Shown: positions 1 through 7,308, numbered from the stretch's first letter. The stretch: DNA of 17,287 nucleotides from JACNIV01 sp965370415 (GCA_965370415.1 CBDUTJ010000050.1:1-17287); one strand, 5' to 3'. Numbers and translations: made by a program. The notes: generated by a model from the letters alone, not told the origin.

Positions 1-115
1 ATATAACTTCTATAATATGAATAATTTAATCTTTTTTTACGGTCAAGAAAAAAATGTTTTTTGAAAGAGCAAATGTTTTCATTGTTTTTGCGAGGGACAA
101 TCTGTACTCTTGTAT

Positions 116-131
116 CCAAGCTCCAGCTTGG
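116..131. repeat. Inverted repeat 1 of left-end hairpin cluster
   Basis: CCAAGCT and AGCTTGG form a perfect 7-bp stem around a 2-nt centre (CC). It is the first of three consecutive palindromes in a noncoding stretch and is probably part of a REP-like dispersed element. Confidence 0.6.
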
Positions 132-148
132 AAACCATTTTATCTCTT

Positions 149-171
149 GTTGATAAGTTGAACTTATCAAC
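149..171. repeat. Inverted repeat 2 of left-end hairpin cluster
   Basis: GTTGATAAGTT and AACTTATCAAC are perfect 11-bp arms around a single central G. The inner core AAGTT-n-AACTT is shared with the next hairpin at 179-203 while the outer arm bases differ in a paired way, which suggests that the fold is what is conserved. Confidence 0.7.
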
Positions 172-178
172 ACAATTG

Positions 179-203
179 CGTTTGCAAGTTCAACTTGCTA
201 ACG
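179..203. repeat. Inverted repeat 3 of left-end hairpin cluster
   Basis: The arms run from 179 to 190 and from 192 to 203 around one central C. They pair at 11 of 12 positions; the one mismatch is T183/T199. The core AAGTT-C-AACTT matches the neighbouring hairpin at 149-171. No T-tract follows on either strand, so a simple terminator is unlikely. Confidence 0.65.
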
Positions 204-414
204 AGGACATTTTTCAGGATGAAGACGGAAGCAATCCATCTGTGCCGAACTAGTCTCATTTATAACAATTCCCAATCATATAAGATTGCCGTAGTCGCTG
301 TGCTCCTTCCAGCCTTCATTAAAATTACGGCTTGGCTGGCGCAAAGACAATTATTTAATAATCTGAATCGAGCCTTGAAAAGGTTACCCAAAGAGGATTT
401 CTTTCAAGTAAAAC

Positions 415-2643
415 CTACTTCAACAACATACATTTTTTTACATACGATTTGGCTGGCGTTTGCAACTGATAGAAATAAACACCGGAACCAACCGGTTTCC
501 CATTATCATCCTTGCCATTCCAGATCATTTCGCTGCGACCGGGACTCATGTAGCAATCTAATAAGGTTTTCACTTTCTGTCCTTTTATGTTGTAAATTTC
601 AAGTTTTACATTTCCTTCTTCAGGAAGATTGAATACTATTTTTGTTTCGGGATTGAAGGGGTTGGGATAGTTTGAAAGTGTAACCTCTGGTTTAGGGAGT
701 TCATCATCTACAGAACTAGGTACATAAGTATATTCAAACAAACCAATATTACCCATTTCTATTGTTATCAGATAGTTTGCTCCTTCATACTCCATTAATT
801 CTATATTATAGATATAATTCAATCCATTGAAAATAGCAATTGGTTCTGTACTGTTTGGTTTATTTTCATAAACACCAACTATATGATTTAATCTGGAAAA
901 GATAAGATCATCACGTATCTCAATACGTTCACCCCATTGTGGTGTGAAATACAATTCAGGTTGCAATGGATTATCTAATTGAAAGATTTGTGCTATGCTA
1001 GAATGATATGGAACATTTGCTATAAGATATCCTTCTTGACTATCTAAGTATTTATTCACAGTAAAATTATCAATCTCATTTGCAATGAATGGATCATTTT
1101 CATTCAAACCATCGATTATAATTAAATTATAAATATCTTCACCATAAGTTACATAAGCAATGGAATTGATAATTGTTAGTCCTTCAGGTGCAGAGGGCAA
1201 TTCGTATTCAAATAACTCTACAGCTTCTCCCGGCTCTGAAATATCAAATTTCCAAAACATATTCGTTTCATAATTACATAAATAAAATGAATTCGGATCA
1301 GATTCATCAATAATGCAAAAATTCCAGTAATAACCGTAATTATCAAGCGGGAGTGTATTTCTAAATATTGGATTTTCCAGATCGGTTATATCATAGATAT
1401 CTAAAGCATATTCTTCGTAATCCCTTAATACCATCCACCCGCCCAGTTTGTGGATCGAACTATAGTACTTTCCATTAAACCACTCTCCCAGATCAACAGG
1501 GTTCAAAGGATCCTCAACATCGAATAGATAATATCCTTTCATTATAGTACTCGTAATTAATTTATTATTGTACATATCACCAATGAAAAATCTTATATGA
1601 TCGTAATAACTATCATTGTATTCAACTGTATTATTCACAATACTGTAATGCTGAATACCATCATTAACGGTTCCAACATACAAGTTGTTTTCAAAATGAT
1701 CACAGCCCTGACCCCAAATATGCATATTATGCTCTAAAGAATCAACCAAAACCGGATTCGAAATATCAGAAATGTCAAGGAGTCGTAAAAGATAAGGATC
1801 AAATAAGACAGCATTTTCGTCCATAATTGTATATTGTTTATTGCCAGATAATGGATAATTTTCCGGCAGTGTGTAGCGTGATAAATACTGCCAGTTGGTT
1901 ACATCACTGATACTCCAAAAAGTTATATTTCTATAGTTTACTGCAGATAGGATCGTATCATTTATTACTTTGTAATGGTTGTATGCATGATTGCCATCTG
2001 AATAAGCTGAAACATCTGTGATCCCGATTATTTCAAACTCATTCGGAGGGTTATATTGAACAGTGGTTAAGATATAACCATTCTGATTTACTAACAGACT
2101 GTCGTTTACATTATTATAATAATTATCCACAATGATCTGACCTATATATTCCATTTCTGGGATGCTATAAAAATCATAATTAAAACCACTTGAATCAAAC
2201 CATTTTAATATCATATAATTACACAATTCAAATATACCCAAATAGCTATTTAATTCTGGATATTCAATTTGATCTACAATTACCGGATTATATACATCAC
2301 TAATATTGATTTTATATATCGTTAGAAAGTATCCGGGAATAATATAAGGGCTATCATAACCTCCCGATATTAGAAAACAATATTGATCTTTTATCAACAA
2401 ACTTCCTGGAGAAGCGATAGATAACATAGAAATTTTTATAATACTGCCATCACCATTAATTTCGTAGATCTCTAAACCATTCAAATTTAAAGCGTATAAA
2501 TAATTATCAATTATTTGAATGCTTTCCGAACTATCTAATTGTTGTGCATAGGCTATCTCACCTATCTTATCTATCTGGAATTCCTGTGCTGTGATATATG
2601 AGAAAATAATTGAAATTAATAAGATTAAAATCGTTCTTTTCAT
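415..2643 (-). CDS. Secreted beta-propeller-like protein with T9SS type A sorting domain
   Basis: A 742-residue exported protein of unknown specific function. Residues 1-19 form a signal peptide (KR, then a long hydrophobic run, then a cleavage region before QEF). The body contains recurring segments of the form D-I/V-x-D/N-x-x-N-P-V-x-V/L near residues 113-124, 289-301, 374-385 and 416-428. These resemble LVIVD repeats that build beta-propellers. The last 85 residues, from about 658, are a FlgD/Ig-like type A sorting domain: NYPNPFNP, then IYNIKGQKV, WNGKDDNG, and a final KKCMLLK. The family role is export through a T9SS followed by surface attachment. The start is supported by AAGGAG about 5 nt upstream of ATG. 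It lies 76 bp downstream of the 128-aa secreted protein gene, with a strong hairpin between, so co-transcription is possible but unproven. No catalytic motif was seen. Confidence 0.85.
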   Translation of the reverse strand: MKRTILILLISIIFSYITAQEFQIDKIGEIAYAQQLDSSESIQIIDNYLYALNLNGLEIYEINGDGSIIKISMLSIASPGSLLIKDQYCFLISGGYDSPYIIPGYFLTIYKINISDVYNPVIVDQIEYPELNSYLGIFELCNYMILKWFDSSGFNYDFYSIPEMEYIGQIIVDNYYNNVNDSLLVNQNGYILTTVQYNPPNEFEIIGITDVSAYSDGNHAYNHYKVINDTILSAVNYRNITFWSISDVTNWQYLSRYTLPENYPLSGNKQYTIMDENAVLFDPYLLRLLDISDISNPVLVDSLEHNMHIWGQGCDHFENNLYVGTVNDGIQHYSIVNNTVEYNDSYYDHIRFFIGDMYNNKLITSTIMKGYYLFDVEDPLNPVDLGEWFNGKYYSSIHKLGGWMVLRDYEEYALDIYDITDLENPIFRNTLPLDNYGYYWNFCIIDESDPNSFYLCNYETNMFWKFDISEPGEAVELFEYELPSAPEGLTIINSIAYVTYGEDIYNLIIIDGLNENDPFIANEIDNFTVNKYLDSQEGYLIANVPYHSSIAQIFQLDNPLQPELYFTPQWGERIEIRDDLIFSRLNHIVGVYENKPNSTEPIAIFNGLNYIYNIELMEYEGANYLITIEMGNIGLFEYTYVPSSVDDELPKPEVTLSNYPNPFNPETKIVFNLPEEGNVKLEIYNIKGQKVKTLLDCYMSPGRSEMIWNGKDDNGKPVGSGVYFYQLQTPAKSYVKKCMLLK

Positions 2644-2681
2644 TTTAGCTCCTTAAGGATTTTTATTATTATAAGTTTTAA

Positions 2682-2711
2682 TTCTGGCAGCACATTTATG
2701 TGCTGCCAGAA
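2682..2711 (-). terminator. 13-bp stem-loop after the 128-aa gene, no T-tract
   Basis: Arms 2682-2694 and 2699-2711 pair perfectly over 13 bp around a TTTA loop. The hairpin begins 8 nt after the stop codon of the 128-aa minus-strand gene. The bases following it on the minus strand are AATTAAAAC, without a T run, so classical intrinsic termination is doubtful. It could be a 3'-end stabiliser or an atypical terminator between the two secreted-protein genes. Confidence 0.6.
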
Positions 2712-2719
2712 ACAGTTAC

Positions 2720-3106
2720 TTAATCTTGCATTGGTGGATTATTTGGTATGCCACCATTCCCACTTAAATCTACAGTAAGTGTAAAATTTGCTGTCCCATA
2801 ATGAAACTCATGAGAGTCAGTGTCTGTTATGGTCACGCCATTAACAACCCTAGTAGCAACTATTGTTGCAATATACCCGATATGATCAGGATTAAGATAA
2901 CCTGAAGTTTGAGTATTTGATGAACCGGGAAGAATAGTGAATTCACTAGATACCCACCATGTGTTACCTATTCCGTCCACTATTGTAATTACAGCTGTTC
3001 CTTCAAAATTAGTATAAGTGTGAATCGTTGCCGTAAATCCCATCAAACTACCTGCCAACAGCAGCATCGCTAAGATGCTTATAATCATTATTGAACTTTT
3101 ACGCAT
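2720..3106 (-). CDS. Small secreted protein, unknown function
   Basis: A 128-residue protein that I do not recognise. Residues 1-23 are a clear signal peptide: RKSS, then a hydrophobic run IMIISILAMLLLAGSLMGF. The mature part is rich in T, V, I and G with alternating hydrophobic residues, consistent with an all-beta Ig-like or jelly-roll fold (an inference). The C-terminus is short and polar (GGIPNNPPMQD) and lacks the sorting domain seen in its neighbours, so it is probably periplasmic or released rather than surface-sorted. The start is supported by AAGGAG 7 nt before ATG. The larger surface protein gene follows 76 bp downstream. An 11-codon mini-ORF with a strong ribosome site lies upstream at 3187-3222. 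Confidence 0.75.
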   Translation of the reverse strand: MRKSSIMIISILAMLLLAGSLMGFTATIHTYTNFEGTAVITIVDGIGNTWWVSSEFTILPGSSNTQTSGYLNPDHIGYIATIVATRVVNGVTITDTDSHEFHYGTANFTLTVDLSGNGGIPNNPPMQD

Positions 3107-3186
3107 TTTATTTCTCCTTGTTTAAAAGATTAACATTCAAATTACTCATTTCCCGGGTAACTTTTAATGATCTTAAGAGAGATTCT

Positions 3187-3222
3187 TCACACAAACTTAT
3201 TCTTACAGATAACATACAACAT
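3187..3222 (-). CDS. Possible 11-aa leader ORF upstream of the 128-aa gene
   Basis: Reading MLYVICKNKFV then stop, this mini-ORF is preceded by AGGAGG 5 nt before its ATG, a much stronger ribosome site than most genes here have. It ends 80 bp before the start of the 128-aa secreted protein gene in the same orientation. The hairpin at 3230-3251 overlaps its ribosome-binding region and could mask it. It could be a regulatory leader peptide or a chance purine-rich match in AT-rich DNA. Confidence 0.25.
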   Translation of the reverse strand: MLYVICKNKFV

Positions 3223-3229
3223 ATCTTCC

Positions 3230-3251
3230 TCCTTCAAAACAAATTGAAGGA
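3230..3251. repeat. 8-bp hairpin overlapping a strong Shine-Dalgarno
   Basis: TCCTTCAA (3230-3237) pairs with TTGAAGGA (3244-3251) around a 6-nt loop. On the minus strand the 3' arm contributes to the AAGGAGGAAG ribosome-binding stretch of the mini-ORF at 3187-3222, so folding would sequester that site. Confidence 0.4.
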
Positions 3252-3464
3252 AGAGAGCGTCAAACTATTTCTCCGAAACTTTTTGACATCATTCCGATGA
3301 AAATTCTTAATGTCTCCGGGAAGAGTGCTGTGGAGATTATTTTGCATTGCGTCGAGCTTGTTTTAACAATCGAACTCCTTTTTAATTGTCTTTCATTATA
3401 GGTTTCCATCAAAGCAAGACACGGTGCAGCCTGTGCTAATTGTTATTTACTAACCCCCTTTCAT

Positions 3465-3513
3465 TCCCCCTTTCCGTCTTCGCAAGACTACGCCGCGACC
3501 CGATAAAGGGGGA
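3465..3513. repeat. Palindromic repeat-like element with nested hairpin
   Basis: TCCCCCTTT (3465-3473) pairs with AAAGGGGGA (3505-3513). Inside the loop, GTCTT and AAGAC (3476-3488) make a second small hairpin around CGC. A partial copy of the outer arm, ACCCCCTTTC, lies just before at 3453-3462. The GC-rich loop differs from the AT-rich surroundings, as expected for a REP-type dispersed element. It may also act as the 3' end of the SNase-like transcript. Confidence 0.45.
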
Positions 3514-3653
3514 TTCTCTGTCTCTCTGAGGAATTCTTACAACGGCATACGACGAAGAGTCTAAATCCTTTATATAATAAATTCATTAGATACATAAAAG
3601 CTTTTTTCATAAGCCTGAGGATTATAAATTTCCCTAAAAAAAATTTAAATGGT

Positions 3654-3941
3654 CTACTCTTCTGTTTCACTTCCCAGGTGTTCCCGCACATCATCGCCAT
3701 CTACAAATACATCACAGAGCAGGCGACCGGTATGCAGGTTCATGGGATTTCGCAGGTCTACTTGTTTATTAAGGATTACTTTTTCTAATTGTATTTTAGC
3801 TTCATCATAAGCGGGATTACCAAGAAAAGGAGATTTAATTCCTTTCAATCCCACAATATTCCCGGTATTATCATTCCAGTTCCAACGCGGATATATTTCA
3901 AAAGTATCCCCATCGAATACTCTGGTTACTTTGAACATCAT
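3654..3941 (-). CDS. SNase-fold (thermonuclease-like) protein with degraded active site
   Basis: A 95-residue protein with the N-terminal signature of staphylococcal nuclease-like domains. It has VFDGDTFEI (residues 8-16) and then a strand and turn, IVGLKGIKSPF. A helix, AYDEAKIQLEKVIL, and the strand-loop TGRLLCDVFVDGDDVREHL follow in family order. The Ca-binding Asp of DGDT and the late Arg of GR (Arg87 in S. aureus nuclease) are kept. The three other key positions are changed: Arg35 is Gly, Asp40 is Lys, and Glu43 is Phe. That suggests a nucleic-acid- or protein-binding fold without nuclease activity (an inference). There is no signal peptide, so it is probably cytoplasmic. The start is supported by GAGG about 9 nt upstream. 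It begins 15 bp after the response regulator stop, so the two are probably one operon. The length is close to a minimal SNase core. Confidence 0.7.
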   Translation of the reverse strand: MMFKVTRVFDGDTFEIYPRWNWNDNTGNIVGLKGIKSPFLGNPAYDEAKIQLEKVILNKQVDLRNPMNLHTGRLLCDVFVDGDDVREHLGSETEE

Positions 3942-3956
3942 AAATTCATCCTCATT

Positions 3957-4400
3957 CTAACTGTGCTGAACCAGATCCAGATCAGCCAGCTCAAACCCTA
4001 TTCTATTTTTGGGAGTAAATCTTTTAGGGTTTTTAGAACTTTTCCTGTTTAAAAACTTATCCAGCATACATTTCAGTTCATTTTCCATAATGGGTTTTAT
4101 CAAATAGCCACTATTACCTACATTCGCAGCTTGCATAATGGTTTTATGATCTGAGTAAGCTGTGCAGAAAATAACAGGAATTTTACTACTCTTCAGGATA
4201 AGAGCCGCATCGATGCCGGATAGCTTTCCCTTAAGCTGTATATCCATAAGAATAAGATCAGGAAGCAATTCCCTGGTCTTGGTAATTGCTTCTTCGCCAC
4301 TGGCACAAATAGCTGCAACTTCATGCCCAAAACTCTGCAGGGTTAATCTTAGATCTTCGGCTATTATCATCTCATCTTCGGTAATCAGTATTTTTGCCAT
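3957..4400 (-). CDS. Single-domain response regulator (REC)
   Basis: A 147-residue CheY-like receiver. The acidic pocket is E8-D9, the phospho-acceptor Asp is D53 in LILMDIQLKG, the switch Thr is T80 in IFCTAYSD, and the conserved Lys is K102 in YLIKP. The receiver ends near residue 122. The remaining 25 residues are a basic then polar tail (RKSSKNPKRFTPKNR) with no recognisable output domain, so it should act by protein-protein contact or in a phosphorelay. No histidine kinase lies within this window, so its partner must be elsewhere. The start is supported by AAGGAAGG just upstream of ATG. The SNase-like gene follows 15 bp downstream. The end of the large surface protein gene lies 141 bp upstream with no obvious terminator between. 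Confidence 0.9.
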   Translation of the reverse strand: MAKILITEDEMIIAEDLRLTLQSFGHEVAAICASGEEAITKTRELLPDLILMDIQLKGKLSGIDAALILKSSKIPVIFCTAYSDHKTIMQAANVGNSGYLIKPIMENELKCMLDKFLNRKSSKNPKRFTPKNRIGFELADLDLVQHS

Positions 4401-4433
4401 TTTTACCTTCCTTAGCAGGGTTTCTCCCCTCAG

Positions 4434-4526
4434 TTAATGCTTCTGCACACCACAAAAAGTCTGTTTCGTCATAGAGAAAAGCAGACGGAAATCTTCGACG
4501 TTTGTGGGTGCATTGTTAAGTTTCAT
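4434..4526 (-). CDS. Possible 30-aa ORF before the response regulator
   Basis: An ATG preceded by GGATGGAG (8 nt spacing) opens a 30-codon frame, starting MKLNNAPTNVEDFRLLF and ending at TAA. It starts 15 bp after the stop of the 841-aa gene, and that stop overlaps its ribosome site. It ends 33 bp before the response regulator start. The spacing resembles an operon member. I do not recognise the peptide. A second frame in the same DNA is also open and protein-like (it includes FLYDETDFLWCAEAL), so the region could instead be a decayed gene or repeat DNA. Confidence 0.3.
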   Translation of the reverse strand: MKLNNAPTNVEDFRLLFSMTKQTFCGVQKH

Positions 4527-4541
4527 TAGTTATTCTCCATC

Positions 4542-7067
4542 CTATTTCAATAACATTATTTTAGAAGCTGTAATTTTACCATTCTGTTTTAATTTAATAA
4601 AATACTGTCCGCTGGAAACTCTCTTACCATTCTCGTCTTTACTATTCCAAACCATTTTAAATTGACCTTTGCAGGAATATGCATCCATCAAATTTATCAC
4701 TTTTTGCCCTTTTATATTATAAATTGCTAATTCCACTTTCCCAGGTTCTGCAAGATCAAGTTTGATGGTTGTGTTGGGGTTGAATGGATTGGGATAACTG
4801 GATAATTGAGTTTTGAATATTGAAGATTGAATATTTTCTGAAACGGAAACAATGTCATAGACAAATTCTACATTAATGATTGCTGTTTCATCCTCTCCGT
4901 AAACTGCAGATATTCCTGCAACGTATGTCTGACCTTCGATCAAGCCTGAAAAAGTATATTCTGTTATATTGCTGTTTACAATTTCCTGTAATTCATCATC
5001 GAGATAGATTTTATAGCTGTCAGGGAAATTACCTTCCGGAATAGACCAGGTTAGTGTTCCGTTATTTACTTCCACATTTATAGGAGCTGCGATATCCGGA
5101 AACTCATAACAACCCATGTCGATAGCGCTTCCGCAGATCCTGGGATTATCTGCAAGATCGAATGCAGGCATTACAACTCCTTCCGGAAGATTCAGAGTTC
5201 CCGCATCTATGCAGGGAGAACTTTCGGATAATGCATAAAGATTATCTCCAATTCCACAAAATAAAGGGTCTTCATCCAGATTATTATCTGCCCAATTTAT
5301 AATATTATAACCTATAGAGAGTACTTCATCTAATCCGCCTTCAACAAGAGAATTCTGCACGGAAAGTGTATTTGTATGAGCGTTCGAGCCATCGAGAACA
5401 ATTTCCCTTGGAATATCTCCGTAAAGAATGGAATTGTAAATATGAAGTTCAGATTCATAATCAACTACTACTGCTCCACCGGTTATGCTTTCATTATTGG
5501 ATATTGTACTGTTAATAAGATTTACATTAGCCCAAAACTCGACTCTTATTGCACTTTCATCATTTGGCCAATCTATCATGTGACTAACATTATTTGTAAT
5601 CTGAGCATTGATAATATTTGCAACATAATCGAAAGTAGGAATACAACAATTGCTGATGATAAATCCACCTGCTGCAGGATGGTCATTGTTTAACAGAGTA
5701 ATGTTTTCTATCTTAAAATTTGTTAAATTCACTGTATAACCGTAAGAACCTATTACTCTGCAAGCTCTGCTACCTTGTATATCATGCAGATATATCCTAT
5801 CCATATTTATATGTGTGTAATCTGAAAAAATTGCCGTAGTTGAATGAACCTCATAATCAGATATCTCAATATTTTCCAAAAAAACATTATCATTAAGTTG
5901 AATATAGACAGATGGTCTACAATAGCCGTTTATTAATTTTAAATTTTTCACGGAATAATCTCTTTGTAAAAATCCTTCATTTATCTCAAGATAATCTCTC
6001 GCATAGATATGGCTCATACCCAGTTCTGCATCGAGGATCGTATTATCCCGTGATTCACCGATTACGGATACATAGCTTTTCATGTGTAGTGGAAAATACT
6101 GATCATTAAGGCTGGGAGAATACAAACCGTCTGCCACGTGAACTGCTCTATGATGAAGACTGTCTGCTTTGATCTTCGTTAAGGCAAAATGGATATTTTG
6201 CAGCGGTTCTTCGGGTGATAGACCACTATTTTCATCATCTCCATCAGCGGAAACATAAAGATCGTGTTCTACCTGCTCTATCTTAGCATGTTGGATATTG
6301 TAAGTAACCCCATTAGGGCTATAATGACCCGGGTAAACAAATGTGCAAATAGAATATAAATCAGGTTCTGCTACAGTAAAGGTATCAACAACAACATATA
6401 TTGTTGGGCAATCGGTTATATTAATAAAAATATCATTTCCACGACCTGCATAATTTAAATAAATATTATTCAAATTATCAGTATCAAATACAATATTGGA
6501 TGAACCAATAATTATACCTCCTCCACTATTGTAAGCAAGATTTTCCGTAATCGAGTTACCAACTAAATTTGTGTAAGTATCCCTTAAAGCGAGACCACCT
6601 CCTGAATATGCTCTATTATTTTTTATTATATTCTTTTTCAAAGTTAAGTTAACATATATTGAACGAATTCCTCCACCCTCTTTGTAATAGTATCCATATT
6701 GTTGCCAGCCTGTTCCATGCTGAATAACAAAACCGCAGATATACAAATTTATTGAATTGTATTCTTCACCTTCGAGCCTGATGACACTGCTCTGGTAGTT
6801 TCCATCCAATATGGTTGTATGTATATCTTGTTCATTACCTGTAAATTCGTAATTGGAAACAAGGGAAATCGATTTATCTATGAAGATATTTTCAAAATAA
6901 GTTCCAGGATATACTCTTATCGTGTCTCCGTTTACGGAAGCTTCTATTCCTTCCTGGATTACAGTGTAATCGCCTGTTCCGTCCTGGTTGATCTCAATGA
7001 TCGTTGAATTTAGCAACGAACAAAAACCAACAAGAGCGAACAAAAGAAAAATACTTTTTAATTTCAT
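4542..7067 (-). CDS. Secreted right-handed beta-helix protein with T9SS sorting domain
   Basis: An 841-residue exported protein. Residues 1-21 are a signal peptide. Residues 25-260 resemble a parallel beta-helix: the TIQEGIEASVNGDTIRVYPGTYFENI pattern typical of pectate-lyase-like folds, then turns rich in N and G (NRAYSGGGLALRD, YNSGGGIIIG). A second helix unit begins near residue 269 with YVSADGDDENSGLSPEEPL, a DUF1565-type motif, and runs to about 655. It closes with DNPRICGSAIDMGCYE, common at the end of such helices. A fibronectin-III-like stretch follows at about 670-740. The last 85 residues are the type A sorting domain (SYPNPFNPNTT, IYNIKGQKV, WNSKDENG, SKIMLLK). Such helices bind or cleave polysaccharides, but I see no certain catalytic residue set. 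The start is supported by GGAG 5 nt before ATG. Downstream genes follow without a visible terminator. Confidence 0.85.
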   Translation of the reverse strand: MKLKSIFLLFALVGFCSLLNSTIIEINQDGTGDYTVIQEGIEASVNGDTIRVYPGTYFENIFIDKSISLVSNYEFTGNEQDIHTTILDGNYQSSVIRLEGEEYNSINLYICGFVIQHGTGWQQYGYYYKEGGGIRSIYVNLTLKKNIIKNNRAYSGGGLALRDTYTNLVGNSITENLAYNSGGGIIIGSSNIVFDTDNLNNIYLNYAGRGNDIFINITDCPTIYVVVDTFTVAEPDLYSICTFVYPGHYSPNGVTYNIQHAKIEQVEHDLYVSADGDDENSGLSPEEPLQNIHFALTKIKADSLHHRAVHVADGLYSPSLNDQYFPLHMKSYVSVIGESRDNTILDAELGMSHIYARDYLEINEGFLQRDYSVKNLKLINGYCRPSVYIQLNDNVFLENIEISDYEVHSTTAIFSDYTHINMDRIYLHDIQGSRACRVIGSYGYTVNLTNFKIENITLLNNDHPAAGGFIISNCCIPTFDYVANIINAQITNNVSHMIDWPNDESAIRVEFWANVNLINSTISNNESITGGAVVVDYESELHIYNSILYGDIPREIVLDGSNAHTNTLSVQNSLVEGGLDEVLSIGYNIINWADNNLDEDPLFCGIGDNLYALSESSPCIDAGTLNLPEGVVMPAFDLADNPRICGSAIDMGCYEFPDIAAPINVEVNNGTLTWSIPEGNFPDSYKIYLDDELQEIVNSNITEYTFSGLIEGQTYVAGISAVYGEDETAIINVEFVYDIVSVSENIQSSIFKTQLSSYPNPFNPNTTIKLDLAEPGKVELAIYNIKGQKVINLMDAYSCKGQFKMVWNSKDENGKRVSSGQYFIKLKQNGKITASKIMLLK

Positions 7068-7116
7068 AATTTCTCCAAACTTCTGTCATTCACCGTGAAC
7101 TGCGTCTGGCTTTTTT

Positions 7117-7266
7117 TTAATTGCTTCTGCTATTCGACGGAAACAGGAATCTGATTAATTTCATGGATTCCCACTTGCGTGGGAATGACAATTCTTTCAC
7201 GCCAGCTATACACCAGGGCAGGCAAAACGAACATATAGAACAAAAGAATATTAATTTTAATTTCAT
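7117..7266 (-). pseudogene. Possible relic of a secreted-protein gene start
   Basis: A 49-codon frame begins with a GAGGAAATT ribosome site and ATG. Across the start it shares an 18-nt identical stretch (GAAATTATGAAATTAAAA) with the 841-aa gene, and both continue into T-rich, Phe/Cys-rich signal-peptide-like sequence. After about 20 codons (MKLKLIFFCSICSFCLPW) the frame runs into a palindromic repeat (7167-7184) and ends. It looks like a duplicated or former surface-protein gene start cut short by repeat insertion. An independent small membrane peptide is the alternative. Confidence 0.4.
7167..7184. repeat. Palindromic repeat (TTCCCAC-GTGGGAA)
   Basis: TTCCCAC (7168-7174) and GTGGGAA (7179-7185) form a 7-bp stem around TTGC, flanked by GGA before and TGACA after. 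This matches the general form of a dispersed 'ATTCCCACGCAAGTGGGAAT' repeat that I recall from many environmental genomes. The recollection is not a database result. Confidence 0.5.
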
Positions 7267-7308
7267 AATTTCCTCAATCTAAATTAAACATTTTGTTTAC
7301 CAATCAAT

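Larger units (their letters stand above)
1..414. other. Intergenic region with hairpin cluster and repeat remnants
   Basis: This 414-bp stretch lies downstream of the 742-aa minus-strand gene. I see no gene in it with a convincing ribosome site or protein-like composition. A plus-strand open frame starting at 195 has low-complexity, non-family sequence and runs into the real minus-strand gene. The region does hold three inverted repeats in a row (116-203, listed separately). It also holds short pieces such as GCAATCC near 231 and AGATTGCC near 283 in opposite orientation, which look like the ends of a degenerate dispersed palindromic repeat. The left edge (1-60) is AT-rich with no recognisable signal. 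Confidence 0.6.
3107..3653. other. Intergenic region with repeat-like hairpins
   Basis: This 547-bp gap separates the SNase-like gene from the 128-aa secreted protein gene, both on minus. Open frames here are short and of poor composition. One on minus (3488-3700) overlaps the SNase-like gene and then reads repeat-like DNA; one on plus (3091-3300) lacks a good start. What is present is a long-stem structure at 3465-3513, an 8-bp hairpin at 3230-3251, and GC-richer patches around 3410-3435 and 3474-3505 that look like dispersed repeat DNA rather than genes. Confidence 0.55.

Noticed and set aside
374..408. CTTGAAA/TTTCAAG as a terminator after the 742-aa gene
   Set aside because: The stem is 7 bp with a loop of about 21 nt and no T run, too weak to call.
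195..632. 145-codon plus-strand open frame at the left end
   Set aside because: It has low-quality composition, begins inside the hairpin cluster without a good ribosome site, and overlaps the real minus-strand sorting domain.
3091..3300. 69-codon plus-strand open frame
   Set aside because: It is antisense to the start of the 128-aa gene, has no ribosome site and gives no recognisable product.
3488..3700. 70-codon minus-strand open frame overlapping the SNase-like gene
   Set aside because: Its first part is a shifted frame of the SNase-like gene and the rest reads repeat-like DNA. The ribosome site is weak.
7086..7105. Short palindrome TTCACCGTGAA as an operator
   Set aside because: The arms are only 5 bp, it stands alone, and it lies in repeat-like DNA upstream of the 841-aa gene. 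There is not enough to support a regulatory call.
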